From NCBI GenBank assembly GCA_900316005.1, contig ONBH01000010.1:1-64000 (forward strand): a DNA stretch of 64,000 nucleotides, given 5' to 3'. This DNA comes from an uncultured Bacteroidales bacterium (GTDB lineage Bacteria; Bacteroidota; Bacteroidia; Bacteroidales; Paludibacteraceae). The position numbers and the translations under genes are program-made. The notes under the pieces are model-generated. The model saw only the letters and a list, made by a program, of their open reading frames with translations. It searched no databases and was not told the origin of the DNA. Below, in pieces: positions 51,866-61,243 of this stretch (the stretch's first letter is position 1; every line of letters starts with the position of its first letter).

Positions 51866-52945
51866 CTATTTCTTTAGCATCGAGTTAATATCGAGACTGA
51901 GGGTAGCCTGGTAAGTGAAGTTGGATTTGGAGTACTGGCTTAGTGCGAAGGCAACGCTGAATTTGTAGATGCGCACGCCGGCACCGAAAGCGAATCCGGC
52001 GATGGAACGTTGGTCCTTGAGTTGCATCTCCGCGCGTCGGCGGTGGTTATAACTGACGGTCAGCCAGAATCGGTCTGACTTGGGGATGATGTCAATGGCG
52101 AAGATGGTATGCCGAAACATCATATCGTACCAGAGCACCTTGCCGGTGTCCACCTGGGAGGATTGCCCGTAATTGAGGTTCCACCGCTGCATGTTATGAA
52201 TCGTCATGCTCAGGCGTATGGGAGCGTGCTTGAAACGGTACGAAAGTCCTAATTCGAGGTTGAGCGGCAGTTTCTCGCGCTGCTGACCGTTCTCATCGGA
52301 ATAGAAGCCCTTGAGTTGCCAACCGATGTTGCGTAGCGTCAGACCAATTTGCAGGGTGGAGTCGGGCAGTTGGAAATGACCGCCGACATCAGCTCCGAGC
52401 GCAAAAGCCGTGTACGACTCGTAGATACTATAGACCGGCTTGAATGCTACGCCGACGGTGAACATGGGTCCGAGTTGGCGGGCGTACATGATGTCGATGA
52501 GTATGTCTTTGGCGGTAAAAGTATTACCGGCGAGCCCACCGTATTCATCGGCGTAGCGCATGCGACCGTAGTCCAGATAGTGAATACCGGCGGCGAAATA
52601 GTTGGGCTTGTCGGGTTCGCCCTCGGGCTGTTTCTCCCATTTGCCCCGACCGAAGTTATGGCCGTAGATGACGCTACCGAACATGGTTCCCTGCATCCAG
52701 TAGGCGTAGTTGAGCTGCAGGACTTTATCCGTAGCCTTATTCAGCAGGGCGGGGTTCATCATCGCCGTGGACAGCTCGGCGTCCTGAATAGCCACGTTGT
52801 CACCGCCCAACGCATTGAGGCGGGCAGAGTAGGGCAACGAGAGGAAATTATAAACGCTGGTTCCCGCCCCGTAAATCTGCGCCGACAAACGAAACGGCCA
52901 CCCCAAGAGAGCAGCTAAGACGCAAAATACTATGATTTTTTTCAT
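51866..52945 (-). CDS. porQ: Type IX secretion system protein PorQ
   Basis: 359 residues from ATG 52945 (ATG 52954 is possible). The signal peptide ends FRLSAQIYG. The mature protein is an FadL/PF03349-like outer-membrane barrel, with LNALGGDNVAIQDAELSTAM near its start and NPALL, the typical PorQ opening. PorQ is part of the attachment machinery (with PorU, PorV, PorZ) that anchors T9SS cargo to the surface in Porphyromonas. Its presence supports a functional T9SS, in line with the tail-bearing cargo in this window. First gene of a run with cmk and ispH; promoter TACCTTTG at 52972-52965. Confidence 0.9.
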   Translation of the reverse strand: MKKIIVFCVLAALLGWPFRLSAQIYGAGTSVYNFLSLPYSARLNALGGDNVAIQDAELSTAMMNPALLNKATDKVLQLNYAYWMQGTMFGSVIYGHNFGRGKWEKQPEGEPDKPNYFAAGIHYLDYGRMRYADEYGGLAGNTFTAKDILIDIMYARQLGPMFTVGVAFKPVYSIYESYTAFALGADVGGHFQLPDSTLQIGLTLRNIGWQLKGFYSDENGQQREKLPLNLELGLSYRFKHAPIRLSMTIHNMQRWNLNYGQSSQVDTGKVLWYDMMFRHTIFAIDIIPKSDRFWLTVSYNHRRRAEMQLKDQRSIAGFAFGAGVRIYKFSVAFALSQYSKSNFTYQATLSLDINSMLKK

Positions 52946-52964
52946 TGAAACCATAATCAGCGCA

Positions 52965-53063
52965 CAAAGGTACAACTTTTTTTGCAAATAACCAAAGAAA
53001 TGCAAATATATTTCACTTTTTTATCGAAAAATTTTTATAATCCAATTATTTTTTGTAACTTTG
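52965..53063. promoter_or_regulatory. Divergent promoters of porQ and frd operons
   Basis: Minus-strand TACCTTTG at 52972-52965 (porQ). Plus-strand TAACTTTG at 53056-53063 (frdCAB), with a leader of about 90 nt to the frdC start. Confidence 0.7.
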
Positions 53064-53159
53064 CGCGATATTTTATGTAGTATGTGTGTCATGCATGCGT
53101 GCGCAAGCTGCAAAACGAAGCAAAACAAGCAAATAATTAAATAAATCAATCAAAAATCT

Positions 53160-53864
53160 ATGTGGTTAAAAGATTCATCTATCGGCCGTAAGTTCATTAT
53201 GAGCATAAGCGGCTTGTTTCTGGTTCTTTTCCTGCTGTTTCACGGGAGCATGAACCTGTGTCTGGTCATTGACGACATCTTTGGCACCGCGGCTTACAAC
53301 TGGATTTGCGCCATGTTGGGTGCAAACTGGTATGCTATCGTCGGTACCATCGTGTTGGCACTGGGCGTGTTGGTACACTTCGGGTACGCCATCATGCTGA
53401 CGATTCAGAACCGCGCTGCCCGCGGTACGGATCGTTATGCCGTCGAAGCGCGTCAGGAAGGTGTGGACTGGGAGTCGAAGAACATGCTGGTGTTGGGAAT
53501 CATCGTTATCGGTTTCCTGATCCTGCACCTTTACAACTTCTGGTACAAAATGCAGTTTGCGGAGTTGACGGGTATCCATACCTCGATGTTCGACCCGCAA
53601 GATGGTAGCGCCATTGTGAAGGGTCTCTTCACCGATGGCTGGAGCGGTATTATTTACTGCCTGCTGTATATCGTGTGGCTCATAGCCCTCTGGTTCCACC
53701 TCAATCACGGTATCTGGTCTGCTCTGCAGACTATGGGTTGGAGCAACCTGATCTGGCTGAAACGCATCAAAGTCATCGGTACAATCTTCGCTACGCTGGC
53801 TGTTGGCCTGTTTATGATTGTCGTACTGTATTTCCTGGGTGTTAACATCGGCACAATGTGCTAA
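53160..53864 (+). CDS. frdC: Fumarate reductase/succinate dehydrogenase cytochrome b subunit
   Basis: 234 residues with five hydrophobic helices. Histidines that can ligate heme b lie in LFHGSMNL, VLVHFGYAIM, LHLYNFWY and HLNHGIWSA, the pattern of di-heme B-type succinate:quinone oxidoreductases. It anchors FrdAB in the inner membrane and exchanges electrons with menaquinone. It is the first gene of frdCAB, 15 bp before frdA. Confidence 0.95.
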   Translation: MWLKDSSIGRKFIMSISGLFLVLFLLFHGSMNLCLVIDDIFGTAAYNWICAMLGANWYAIVGTIVLALGVLVHFGYAIMLTIQNRAARGTDRYAVEARQEGVDWESKNMLVLGIIVIGFLILHLYNFWYKMQFAELTGIHTSMFDPQDGSAIVKGLFTDGWSGIIYCLLYIVWLIALWFHLNHGIWSALQTMGWSNLIWLKRIKVIGTIFATLAVGLFMIVVLYFLGVNIGTMC

Positions 53865-53879
53865 AAAAAGAGAACAACT

Positions 53880-55955
53880 ATGGCAAAGAATGAAATTCAA
53901 GAAGCTGCAAAACAAGTTGTAGAAGCTGTTGCAGAAAAAGTGATGGAAACCGCTGTGAACGTGGCCGAGAAAGTAGCCGATGCTACCACTCCCATCATCA
54001 CGCCCGAGATGGCGAAGATTCCCGCCGGCCCGCTGGCTGAGAAATGGACGAACTACAAAGATCATCAGAAACTGGTGAACCCTGCTAACAAGCGTCGTTT
54101 GGACGTGATTGTTGTGGGTACGGGTCTGGCAGGTGCTTCGGCAGCCGCCACGCTGGCTGAGTTAGGATTCAATGTGCTGAACTTCTGCATCCAGGATAGC
54201 CCGCGCCGTGCGCACTCGATTGCTGCACAAGGTGGTATCAACGCTGCCAAGAACTACCAGAACGATGGCGACTCGGTTTACCGTCTGTACTACGATACCA
54301 TCAAGGGTGGTGACTACCGCGCCCGTGAGGCGAACGTGTACCGCCTGGCTGAGGTTAGTAACAATATTATCGACCAGTGTGTGGCACAAGGTGTTCCTTT
54401 TGCTCGCGAATACGGCGGTCTGCTCGACAACCGTTCGTTCGGTGGCGCCCAGGTGAGCCGTACTTTCTATGCCAAGGGTCAGACCGGCCAACAGCTGCTG
54501 TTGGGTGCCTATAGTGCACTGAGCCGCCAGATTGGTAAGGGCAAAGTGAAAATGTACAGCCGCTACGAGATGCTGGATATCGTCCTCATTAAGGACGAGA
54601 ACGGCGAACCCCGTGCCCGTGGTATCATCGCCCGCAACCTGGTAACCGGCCGCATCGAGCGCTTCTTCGCGCACGCCGTGGTTGTGGGTTCCGGTGGCTA
54701 CGGTAACACCTTCTTCCTGAGTACGAACGCCATGGCTTCGAACGGTTCGGCTGCCATGCAGATGTACCGCCACGGCGCATACTTCGCTAACCCCTGCTAC
54801 GCACAGATTCACCCGACTTGCATACCGAAACACGGTGACTTCCAGTCGAAGCTGACGCTGATGTCTGAGAGCTTGCGTAACGATGGTCGTATCTGGGTTC
54901 CCAAGAAACTGGAGGATGCCAAGCGTCTGCAAGCCGGCGAGATCAAGGGTCGCGATATCCCCGAAGAGGATCGTGACTACTACCTGGAGCGTCGTTATCC
55001 CGCCTTCGGTAACCTGGTTCCGCGTGATGTGGCATCGCGTGCCGCCAAGGAGCGTTGCGACAAGGGTTACGGTGTGAACAATACCGGTCTGGCTGTCTTC
55101 CTCGACTTCAGCGACGCTATTCAGCGCCTGGGCAAGGATGTAGTGGCTCAGAAATACGGTAACCTGTTCCAGATGTACGAGAAAATCGTGGACGAGAACC
55201 CCTACGAGAACCCGATGATGATCTTCCCCGCCATCCACTACACGATGGGTGGTATCTGGGTGGACTATGAGCTGCAGACCAGCGTGAAGGGTCTGTTCTG
55301 TATCGGTGAGGCCAACTTCAGTGACCACGGAGCCAACCGTCTGGGCGCCAGTGCCCTGATGCAAGGTCTGGCTGACGGTTACTTCGTACTGCCCTATACC
55401 ATTCAGAACTACCTGAGCGACCAAATCGGTGTGCCACGCATGTCAACCGATCTGCCCGAGTTTGCTGAGGCTGAGAAGGCTGTGCAGGCTAAGATTGACC
55501 GCCTGATGAAGATTCAGGGTAAGCGTTCCGTGGATAGCATCCATAAGGAGCTCGGTCTCGTTATGTGGGACTTCGTGGGCATGGGCCGTACGGCTGAGAG
55601 CCTGAAGACCGCCATTAAGAAGATTGACGAGATCAAGAAGGAGTTCTGGACCAATGTCTATATCCCGGGTGAAGCCGGTTCGCTCAATAACGAGCTGGAG
55701 AAAGCCCTGCGTCTTAGTGACTTCATCGAGATCGGTCGTCTGATGGCTGTGGATGCCCTGAACCGCGAAGAGAGTTGCGGTGGTCACTTCCGCGAGGAAT
55801 ACCAGACCGAAGAGGGCGAGGCACTGCGTCAGGACGACAAGTTCTCGTATGTAGCTTGCTGGAAGTACATGGGCGAAGACAAGGAACCCATGCTTATCAA
55901 GGAGCCGCTTGACTACGAATTCACCGAGCGCAAAACGCGTAACTACAAAGCCTAA
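53880..55955 (+). CDS. frdA: Fumarate reductase flavoprotein subunit with N-terminal extension
   Basis: 691 residues. From about residue 47 it matches Bacteroidales FrdA ([20 protein letters not shown]), with FAD-binding [19 protein letters not shown], the histidyl-FAD site [15 protein letters not shown] and the substrate/catalytic region [11 protein letters not shown] and [19 protein letters not shown]. The first ~45 residues ([20 protein letters not shown]) are an extra Ala/Val/Lys/Glu amphipathic helix not expected in the family. It reduces fumarate to succinate as terminal electron acceptor in anaerobic growth. Operon frdCAB. Confidence 0.96.
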   Translation: MAKNEIQEAAKQVVEAVAEKVMETAVNVAEKVADATTPIITPEMAKIPAGPLAEKWTNYKDHQKLVNPANKRRLDVIVVGTGLAGASAAATLAELGFNVLNFCIQDSPRRAHSIAAQGGINAAKNYQNDGDSVYRLYYDTIKGGDYRAREANVYRLAEVSNNIIDQCVAQGVPFAREYGGLLDNRSFGGAQVSRTFYAKGQTGQQLLLGAYSALSRQIGKGKVKMYSRYEMLDIVLIKDENGEPRARGIIARNLVTGRIERFFAHAVVVGSGGYGNTFFLSTNAMASNGSAAMQMYRHGAYFANPCYAQIHPTCIPKHGDFQSKLTLMSESLRNDGRIWVPKKLEDAKRLQAGEIKGRDIPEEDRDYYLERRYPAFGNLVPRDVASRAAKERCDKGYGVNNTGLAVFLDFSDAIQRLGKDVVAQKYGNLFQMYEKIVDENPYENPMMIFPAIHYTMGGIWVDYELQTSVKGLFCIGEANFSDHGANRLGASALMQGLADGYFVLPYTIQNYLSDQIGVPRMSTDLPEFAEAEKAVQAKIDRLMKIQGKRSVDSIHKELGLVMWDFVGMGRTAESLKTAIKKIDEIKKEFWTNVYIPGEAGSLNNELEKALRLSDFIEIGRLMAVDALNREESCGGHFREEYQTEEGEALRQDDKFSYVACWKYMGEDKEPMLIKEPLDYEFTERKTRNYKA

Positions 55956-55956
55956 A

Positions 55957-55988
55957 TAATTGATAATTGACAATTGACAATTGATATT
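55957..55988. repeat. Heptad array between frdA and frdB
   Basis: TTGATAA, TTGACAA, TTGACAA and TTGATAT fill the whole space up to the frdB ATG, leaving no Shine-Dalgarno sequence. Confidence 0.8.
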
Positions 55989-56744
55989 ATGGATCAGTAT
56001 ATTGATATCAAAGTGCGGGTGTGGCGTCAGGCCGGCCCCAAGGCCAAAGGTTATTTTGAGACCTACGAGCTGAAACATATCTTCCAAGGTGCATCGTTCC
56101 TGGAGATGATCGACATCCTGAACGAGCAACTCATCTCGGAGCACAAGGATCCCATCGCATTCGACCACGACTGCCGTGAGGGTATCTGCGGTATGTGCTC
56201 GATGTACGTGAACGGTCATCCTCATGGACCAGACAGCGCTATCACGACCTGCCAGCTGCATATGCGTAAGTTCCACGACGGCGAGACCATTACCGTAGAG
56301 CCGTGGCGTAGCCGCGCATTCCCGGTAATCAAAGACTTGATGGTGGACCGTCAGGCGTACGACAAGATCATGCAGGCCGGTGGCTTCGTGAGCGTGAACA
56401 CCGGTGGTGTGCCCGATGCTAATGCCATACCTATTGCGAAACCCATAGCCGATGAGGCCATGGATGCTGCCAGCTGTATCGGCTGCGGTGCTTGTGCCGC
56501 TGCATGTAAGAACGGTTCGGCTATGCTGTTCGTATCCGCTAAGGTCAGCCAACTGGCTCTGCTTCCGCAGGGTAAGGTAGAGGCTGCACGTCGCGCGAAA
56601 GCTATGGTCGCTAAGATGGACGAGCTCGGCTTCGGTAACTGCACCAACACCGGTGCCTGTGCTGCCGAGTGCCCCAAGAGCGTCAGCCTGGCTAACATCG
56701 CCCGCCTGAACCGCGAGTTCATCTGCGCTAAGTTCCAAGACTAA
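55989..56744 (+). CDS. frdB: Fumarate reductase iron-sulfur subunit
   Basis: 251 residues from ATG 55989. The N-terminal [2Fe-2S] cysteines are in [15 protein letters not shown] and TTCQLHM. The C-terminal [4Fe-4S]/[3Fe-4S] motifs are [17 protein letters not shown] and [17 protein letters not shown]. It carries electrons between FrdC and the FAD of FrdA. Full length, last gene of frdCAB, followed by a strong terminator. Confidence 0.97.
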   Translation: MDQYIDIKVRVWRQAGPKAKGYFETYELKHIFQGASFLEMIDILNEQLISEHKDPIAFDHDCREGICGMCSMYVNGHPHGPDSAITTCQLHMRKFHDGETITVEPWRSRAFPVIKDLMVDRQAYDKIMQAGGFVSVNTGGVPDANAIPIAKPIADEAMDAASCIGCGACAAACKNGSAMLFVSAKVSQLALLPQGKVEAARRAKAMVAKMDELGFGNCTNTGACAAECPKSVSLANIARLNREFICAKFQD

Positions 56745-56756
56745 TAACCACATTCG

Positions 56757-56806
56757 AAAAAGGGATGCTTATGCCTCATTGAGAGGGATAAGTGTCCCCT
56801 TTTTTC
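56757..56806 (+). terminator. Terminator of frdCAB
   Basis: GGGATGCTTAT pairs with ATAAGTGTCCC, flanked by AAAAA and CTTTTTT. Confidence 0.88.
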
Positions 56807-56825
56807 GAGAAAAGACATTCGTTCT

Positions 56826-58076
56826 ATGACAAAACAAAACAACTCACTGCGTATCATCACCATCTTAGCGATGATGTTTCTGTACGCAATGATATCGTTT
56901 GTAACGAACCTGGCAGCACCTGTTGGCAAGATCTGGGGCGAGTCGTTTACCGACCCGGCTCAGGCGGAGCGCATGGGTATGTTGGGCAATATGTTCAACT
57001 TCTTGGCATACCTCATCATGGGTATTCCCGCCGGTAACCTGCTCGCCAAACGCGGCTACAAATGGACTGCGCTGACGGCTATCTCAATCGGTTTCGTCGG
57101 CATCGGTTTCCAATGGCTGAGCGGCTATATGGATAGTTTTATCGTCTATCTCGTTGGCGCGCTGTTCGGTGGATTCTGCGTCTGCATGTTGAATACGGTG
57201 ACCAACCCTATGCTGAACCTCCTGGGCGGCGGCGGCAACAAGGGCAACCAGCTGAACCTGATAGGCGGTACCATCAACTCCCTGTCAGGTGCCCTGACGC
57301 CGATGCTCGTCGGCGCTATCATCGGCGAGAGGCTCGAGGGCAAAGAGATTGACGATGTGAATATAGTGCTGTATATCGCCATGGCGGTGTTTGCAGTCAT
57401 CTATCTGATACTGAAAGTGACACCTATTGCCGAACCCGAAGGAGCCGGACAAGAGGTGACCTACGAGCGCAGCCCGTGGTCGTTCCGTCACCTGACGCTG
57501 GGTGTGATAGCTATCTTCTTCTACGTAGGTGTGGAGGTAGGCGTACCGGCTACCCTCATCTCGTACCTGAAACCCACCGTGGGCTTTGCTGCTGCGGGTT
57601 TTGTGGCAGGTCTGTACTGGCTGCTGATGCTGGTGGGCCGAACCATCGGTTCGTTTGTAGGCGGTAAGGTCTCAAGCCGTACGATGGTCATCTGTGTGTC
57701 GTGTGTCGCCATCCTGCTCATGGTAGGTGCCATGCTGCTGGGCGATTCTTCTACCGTTGCTATGCCGACCAGTTGGAAGTTCCAGATGGCTCAGATGCCT
57801 ATTGCTGCGCTGCTGATCATGCTGGTGGGTCTCTGCACCTCGGTGATGTGGGGTTGTATCTTCAACATGGCGACCGAGGCTCTGGGTAAATACACAGCCA
57901 AGGCTTCCGGCATCTTCATGATGATGGTAGTAGGCGGCGGTATCGTGCCTTATATCCAAAGCGTCATCGCAGCCCACAACTGCCTAATCAGTTATATCGT
58001 GCCCGTCATCGGTGTGGCTTATATCCTGTGGTATGCCATCCGTGGCTCGCGCGTGCGCGAGTGCGACCGCGTGTAA
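56826..58076 (+). CDS. MFS transporter, FHS/sugar-type
   Basis: 416 residues with about twelve TM helices. The opening FLYAMISFVTNLAAPVGKIW and the loop RMGMLGNMFNFLAYLIMGIP, GNLLAKRGYKW (motif A) fit the fucose/glucose-galactose-type FHS branch of the major facilitator superfamily. NLIGGTINSLSGALTPML lies mid-protein. It probably imports a sugar with protons or sodium; substrate unknown. The 20-bp gap after the frd terminator has no clear promoter. Confidence 0.88.
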   Translation: MTKQNNSLRIITILAMMFLYAMISFVTNLAAPVGKIWGESFTDPAQAERMGMLGNMFNFLAYLIMGIPAGNLLAKRGYKWTALTAISIGFVGIGFQWLSGYMDSFIVYLVGALFGGFCVCMLNTVTNPMLNLLGGGGNKGNQLNLIGGTINSLSGALTPMLVGAIIGERLEGKEIDDVNIVLYIAMAVFAVIYLILKVTPIAEPEGAGQEVTYERSPWSFRHLTLGVIAIFFYVGVEVGVPATLISYLKPTVGFAAAGFVAGLYWLLMLVGRTIGSFVGGKVSSRTMVICVSCVAILLMVGAMLLGDSSTVAMPTSWKFQMAQMPIAALLIMLVGLCTSVMWGCIFNMATEALGKYTAKASGIFMMMVVGGGIVPYIQSVIAAHNCLISYIVPVIGVAYILWYAIRGSRVRECDRV

Positions 58077-58091
58077 TATTAAGGTGTAACA

Positions 58092-58131
58092 AAAAAAACG
58101 AGACGGTAGCATACTATCGTCTCGTTTTTGT
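58092..58131. terminator. Bidirectional terminator between MFS and DUF975 genes
   Basis: ACGAGACGGTAG pairs with CTATCGTCTCGT around CATA, with A-run and T-run on either side. Confidence 0.9.
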
Positions 58132-58140
58132 TAAAAGATG

Positions 58141-58166
58141 TCAATTGTCAATTATCAATTGTCAAC
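58141..58166. repeat. Heptad array overlapping the DUF975 stop
   Basis: TCAATTG, TCAATTA, TCAATTG and TCAACTT units; the last residues of the DUF975 protein (VDN) and its stop are read from it. Confidence 0.75.
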
Positions 58167-58826
58167 TTCAACTACGTATTCGGCCTTCACATCCTCGTAG
58201 AAATGAGCATACGCGGCGTATGTGTACGGAGCCAGCCACAGGATGCCGATCGGGCACAGGATGCAGAGCAGCGCCCAACCGATGAAGGAGAGCTGCAGCA
58301 GGAATAACTCGGCCTTGTGGCCGCGCATCATCATACGGCTCATACGCAGAGCCTCACGCGGAGCAATACCCGGGTTATCATAAATGATATAGGGCACCAT
58401 GCCGTAGGCGAGAGAGAAAATAATAGCACCAATAAAGAGCGTCGGAATAGCAATAAGGCCGACCACAATCACCATCAGCACACCGGCTACTACGAGGGTG
58501 GACCAGTTGTTTTGGAACTCTTGGAACAGCGTCTTGACATTGCCTTCCATCATCTCTTCGCGGCGAATATATTTCAAGAAGAAGATGTAGAGCGCATACT
58601 GCAACGGAACGGCAAACAGTACTTCAATCAATGTGGTCATCCCTGAACCAGTACTGTTAAGCCAAGGCATTTTGTATAAAGCGCCTGTGACAGAAAACGG
58701 TACAGCAAAAACGAGTGCTACCGCCATAATAATAAGCAATACCACCAGGGTAAAACCGGCCATTTCACCCCAACGGCCTTCCAGGGTCTCGCGTGCCAAG
58801 GCACGATACTCAGAACTTGTCTTCAT
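58155..58826 (-). CDS. DUF975 membrane protein
   Basis: 223 residues. A short N-terminal amphipathic stretch (SSEYRALARETLEGRWGEMA) is followed by five to six TM helices, with the DUF975 signature ALRMSRMMMRGHKAELFLLQ, LSFIGWALLC and a C-terminal PYTYAAYAHFYEDV. A widespread inner-membrane family without known function. The last three residues come from a heptad repeat. Confidence 0.88.
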   Translation of the reverse strand: MKTSSEYRALARETLEGRWGEMAGFTLVVLLIIMAVALVFAVPFSVTGALYKMPWLNSTGSGMTTLIEVLFAVPLQYALYIFFLKYIRREEMMEGNVKTLFQEFQNNWSTLVVAGVLMVIVVGLIAIPTLFIGAIIFSLAYGMVPYIIYDNPGIAPREALRMSRMMMRGHKAELFLLQLSFIGWALLCILCPIGILWLAPYTYAAYAHFYEDVKAEYVVEVDN

Positions 58827-58857
58827 AAGCAGATTTTTTTTGGTTATTATGATTAGT

Positions 58858-58977
58858 CGTAACTATCAATTATCAACTGTCAACTATCAACTATCAACTA
58901 TCGTACGGCTTTAGCCGATCGTTCGAGGCTTCGCCGAGATAAGAATTGTCAACTATCAACTATCAATTATCAACTTT
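58858..58977. repeat. Dispersed hairpin element flanked by heptad arrays
   Basis: Heptads CAACTAT/CAATTAT (58860-58902), then the reverse-oriented core CGTACGGCTTTAGCCG ... CGAGGCTTCGCCGAGATAAG (58902-58946), then heptads again to 58977. The last heptads encode the C-terminal VDN of the acyl-CoA synthetase. Confidence 0.85.
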
Positions 58978-60543
58978 CTTGCGTGCTTCCCAGTCCGCAC
59001 GGAAGCGGTATAGATAGCGCTTGATGCTGTGTTTGGGTGTGTGCTCCAGTGGGTCAGACTGCGTCTCAATCTTCTGCAGCTGGCTGTCTCGCGGCAGCAG
59101 CGCGTTGATGCGTTCGCGCAGCGAAGCTACATTTAGCTGTTCCCACTTCGTTACGACGAGGGCGATGAGTTGGTTATCCCACTCCGTCACCAGCGATTCC
59201 TCCACGCCGTCCAGGTCGTTCAGTAGCGCTTCGATGGCTTCGGGGTAAACCTTGTTGCCGTTGGCCTGCACAATCAGGTTCGACTTATGCCCCTGCACAT
59301 AGATGGTGCCATCGGCTTCTACCTTACCTACATCGCCCGTACGGAACCAGCCGTCCTCGGTGATGACTTCGTCTGTCAACTCTTGTGCCTTATAGTAGCC
59401 CTGCATCACGTTTTCTCCCTTCACCCATATTTCCTCATCGACAATCTTCGCCTCCATACCGCTGACGACTTTGCCGCCCGAGCGGGCTCGGAAGTTCTGC
59501 CATAGGTTTCCGCTGACCAGCGGGCCGGTTTCGGTCAGACCGTAGCCTACCGTGATGGGGAAACGTATCTCCATGAGCAGACGCTCTACGTCTTCGTTCA
59601 GCGCTGCGCCACCCACATGGAACTGCAGGATATTTCCGCCCAGGCTCTTGAGCATCTTGTTGCGCACCATGTTCTTCAGGATTCGACCGATGCCCGGCCA
59701 GTTCCACATACGCTTTATGGCGGGTTTCTGGATGACGGGGAAGACGTTTTTCTTGACAATCTTCTCGATCACCATCGGTATGGTGACAATGGTGTAGGGG
59801 CGTATCTCCTTCAGCGCTTTGAGCAGCACGGAGGGTGTTGGCGTCTTGCCCAAGAAATAGATGTGGCAGCCGGCGGGCAGTTGAGCCAGCAGTTCGCATA
59901 CCAGGCCGTACATGTGTGCCAGCGGCAGCATCGACAGCACATTCATGCCGTCGTGCTTGGGGAGGTTCTCCTTGCAGTTCTGCACGTTGTTGCTCAGGCT
60001 GCGGAATGACAGCATGACGCCTTTGGGAGTGCCGGTAGAGCCGGAGGTGTAGCATATCATGCAGGTCTCATCCAGGTCACGACCGCTGTAGTCCAGTTCC
60101 TCACGGATGGGGGACTCGGCCTCCACCGTAGTGCCTTCTACCTCGAGCGTCTCCATTGGAATCAGGTATTTGACGGCGGGCATCTCTTTGCCTTCTAACT
60201 TCTTGCGCACTTGCGCTGAGGCGATCAGGATGACGGAGTCGCTGTGGTTGACCATGCGCACGATATCATCCGCAGGAAAATCGGGCATGATACATACGTT
60301 CACGCCGCCCCAGACGGCGCTGGTAATGTATGCAACAGCCCAGTTGGACGAATTCACGCCGCAGATAGCAATATGGCTGCCTTTGGCTATCCCCAATTCG
60401 TCATATAGTGCGCCCAAGCGTGCTATTGCTTCAGCCATCTGACCATAGGTATAGTTGGCTGTACCATTATAATCTGTCAGTGCAGGTTTGTCCCAATAGG
60501 TGCGAATCGTCTCGCTCAGTAGTTCTAAATAGTGCTTTGACAT
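58963..60543 (-). CDS. AMP-forming long-chain acyl-CoA synthetase-like enzyme
   Basis: 526 residues. The adenylation motif YTSGSTGTPKGVMLS is at about 165-179, the A5-like VGYGLTETGPLVSG near 335-348, the A7 motif WFRTGDVGKVEADGTIYVQG near 400, and the C-terminal lysine region EHTPKHSIKRYLY near 505. It activates fatty acids or another carboxylate to the CoA thioester. Slightly short for a long-chain enzyme. The last residues (VDN) are encoded by a heptad array. Confidence 0.92.
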   Translation of the reverse strand: MSKHYLELLSETIRTYWDKPALTDYNGTANYTYGQMAEAIARLGALYDELGIAKGSHIAICGVNSSNWAVAYITSAVWGGVNVCIMPDFPADDIVRMVNHSDSVILIASAQVRKKLEGKEMPAVKYLIPMETLEVEGTTVEAESPIREELDYSGRDLDETCMICYTSGSTGTPKGVMLSFRSLSNNVQNCKENLPKHDGMNVLSMLPLAHMYGLVCELLAQLPAGCHIYFLGKTPTPSVLLKALKEIRPYTIVTIPMVIEKIVKKNVFPVIQKPAIKRMWNWPGIGRILKNMVRNKMLKSLGGNILQFHVGGAALNEDVERLLMEIRFPITVGYGLTETGPLVSGNLWQNFRARSGGKVVSGMEAKIVDEEIWVKGENVMQGYYKAQELTDEVITEDGWFRTGDVGKVEADGTIYVQGHKSNLIVQANGNKVYPEAIEALLNDLDGVEESLVTEWDNQLIALVVTKWEQLNVASLRERINALLPRDSQLQKIETQSDPLEHTPKHSIKRYLYRFRADWEARKKVDN

Positions 60544-60551
60544 TTCTTTTT

Positions 60552-60722
60552 TTAGTTTAGTGTTTAGTGTTTAGAGTTTAATGTAGTTTAGTGTTTAGTG
60601 TTTAGAGTTTAGTGCAGTTTAGAGTTTAATGTAGTTTAGTGTTTAGTGTTGAGTGTTTAGTGCAGTTTAGAGTTTAATGTAGTTTAGTGTTGAGTGTTTA
60701 GAGTTTAGTGCAGTTGAGAGTT
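60552..60722. repeat. Heptad array TTTAGTG/TTTAGAG
   Basis: About twenty-four units of AGTTTAG, TGTTTAG and AGTTTAA type span 170 bp between the four-helix protein and the acyl-CoA synthetase, and encode the last residues of the former. Confidence 0.85.
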
Positions 60723-61127
60723 TTGCGTTGATGATAGAGGTTCTTGTATAGATGCCGGCTTAGGCTCTTGAGGTAAGAAACTGCGTTGCAGCCCCGATAA
60801 TAAACGAGCGGTATCAGCAACTAAACATTCCATATTATGAAACTCATCTGCTGAAATGTATTGTTCCTCCTCTGCAACTTCCAATTGACTCATAACTTCC
60901 ATCAAAGAACCATATGCAATTTCAATAAAATGAACTTTATCCTTTACGGAGTACCGAGTCATTCCTTCTGCTATATTCGATGTTACGGAAACAGCTGCTC
61001 TCCGCATTTGATTGCACAAAGCGAATTGCTCTTCCTTTGGAAAAGTTCGAATAAGACGATATACTCGCCTTCTCATCTCGCCAGCTTTTTCATAAGCTAC
61101 TAGATTTCTATACCCGAAAAATTCCAT
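60705..61127 (-). CDS. Four-helix-bundle protein (23S rRNA IVS type)
   Basis: 140 residues from ATG 61127. MEFFGYRNLVAYEKAGEMRR, FPKEEQFALCNQMRRAAVSV and SNIAEGMTRYSVKDKVHFIE are the signature of the four-helix-bundle family encoded in 23S rRNA intervening sequences but mostly found as free-standing genes, as here. Function unknown. The last ten or so residues (SSTQNSQLH) are read from the heptad array. Possibly co-transcribed with ybeY. Confidence 0.9.
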   Translation of the reverse strand: MEFFGYRNLVAYEKAGEMRRRVYRLIRTFPKEEQFALCNQMRRAAVSVTSNIAEGMTRYSVKDKVHFIEIAYGSLMEVMSQLEVAEEEQYISADEFHNMECLVADTARLLSGLQRSFLPQEPKPASIQEPLSSTQNSQLH

Positions 61128-61149
61128 AACTTTCAACTTTTATCTTATA

Positions 61150-61243
61150 ACTTCTATTAACTATCAACTATCAACTATCAACTATCGTACGGCTTTAGCC
61201 GATCGTTCGAGGCTTCGCCGAGATAAGAACTATCAACTGCGCT
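61150..61243. repeat. Dispersed hairpin element overlapping ybeY
   Basis: Heptads (61156-61186), the core CGTACGGCTTTAGCCG ... CGAGGCTTCGCCGAGATAAG (61186-61230) and further heptads. The element encodes the last ~18 residues of YbeY (SYLGEASNDRLKPYDS). Confidence 0.85.

Noticed and set aside
54162..56753. Two open frames of more than 400 codons on the minus strand opposite frdA and frdB
   Set aside because: FrdA and FrdB are unambiguous on the plus strand; the opposite frames have no recognisable motifs, promoter or signal peptide.
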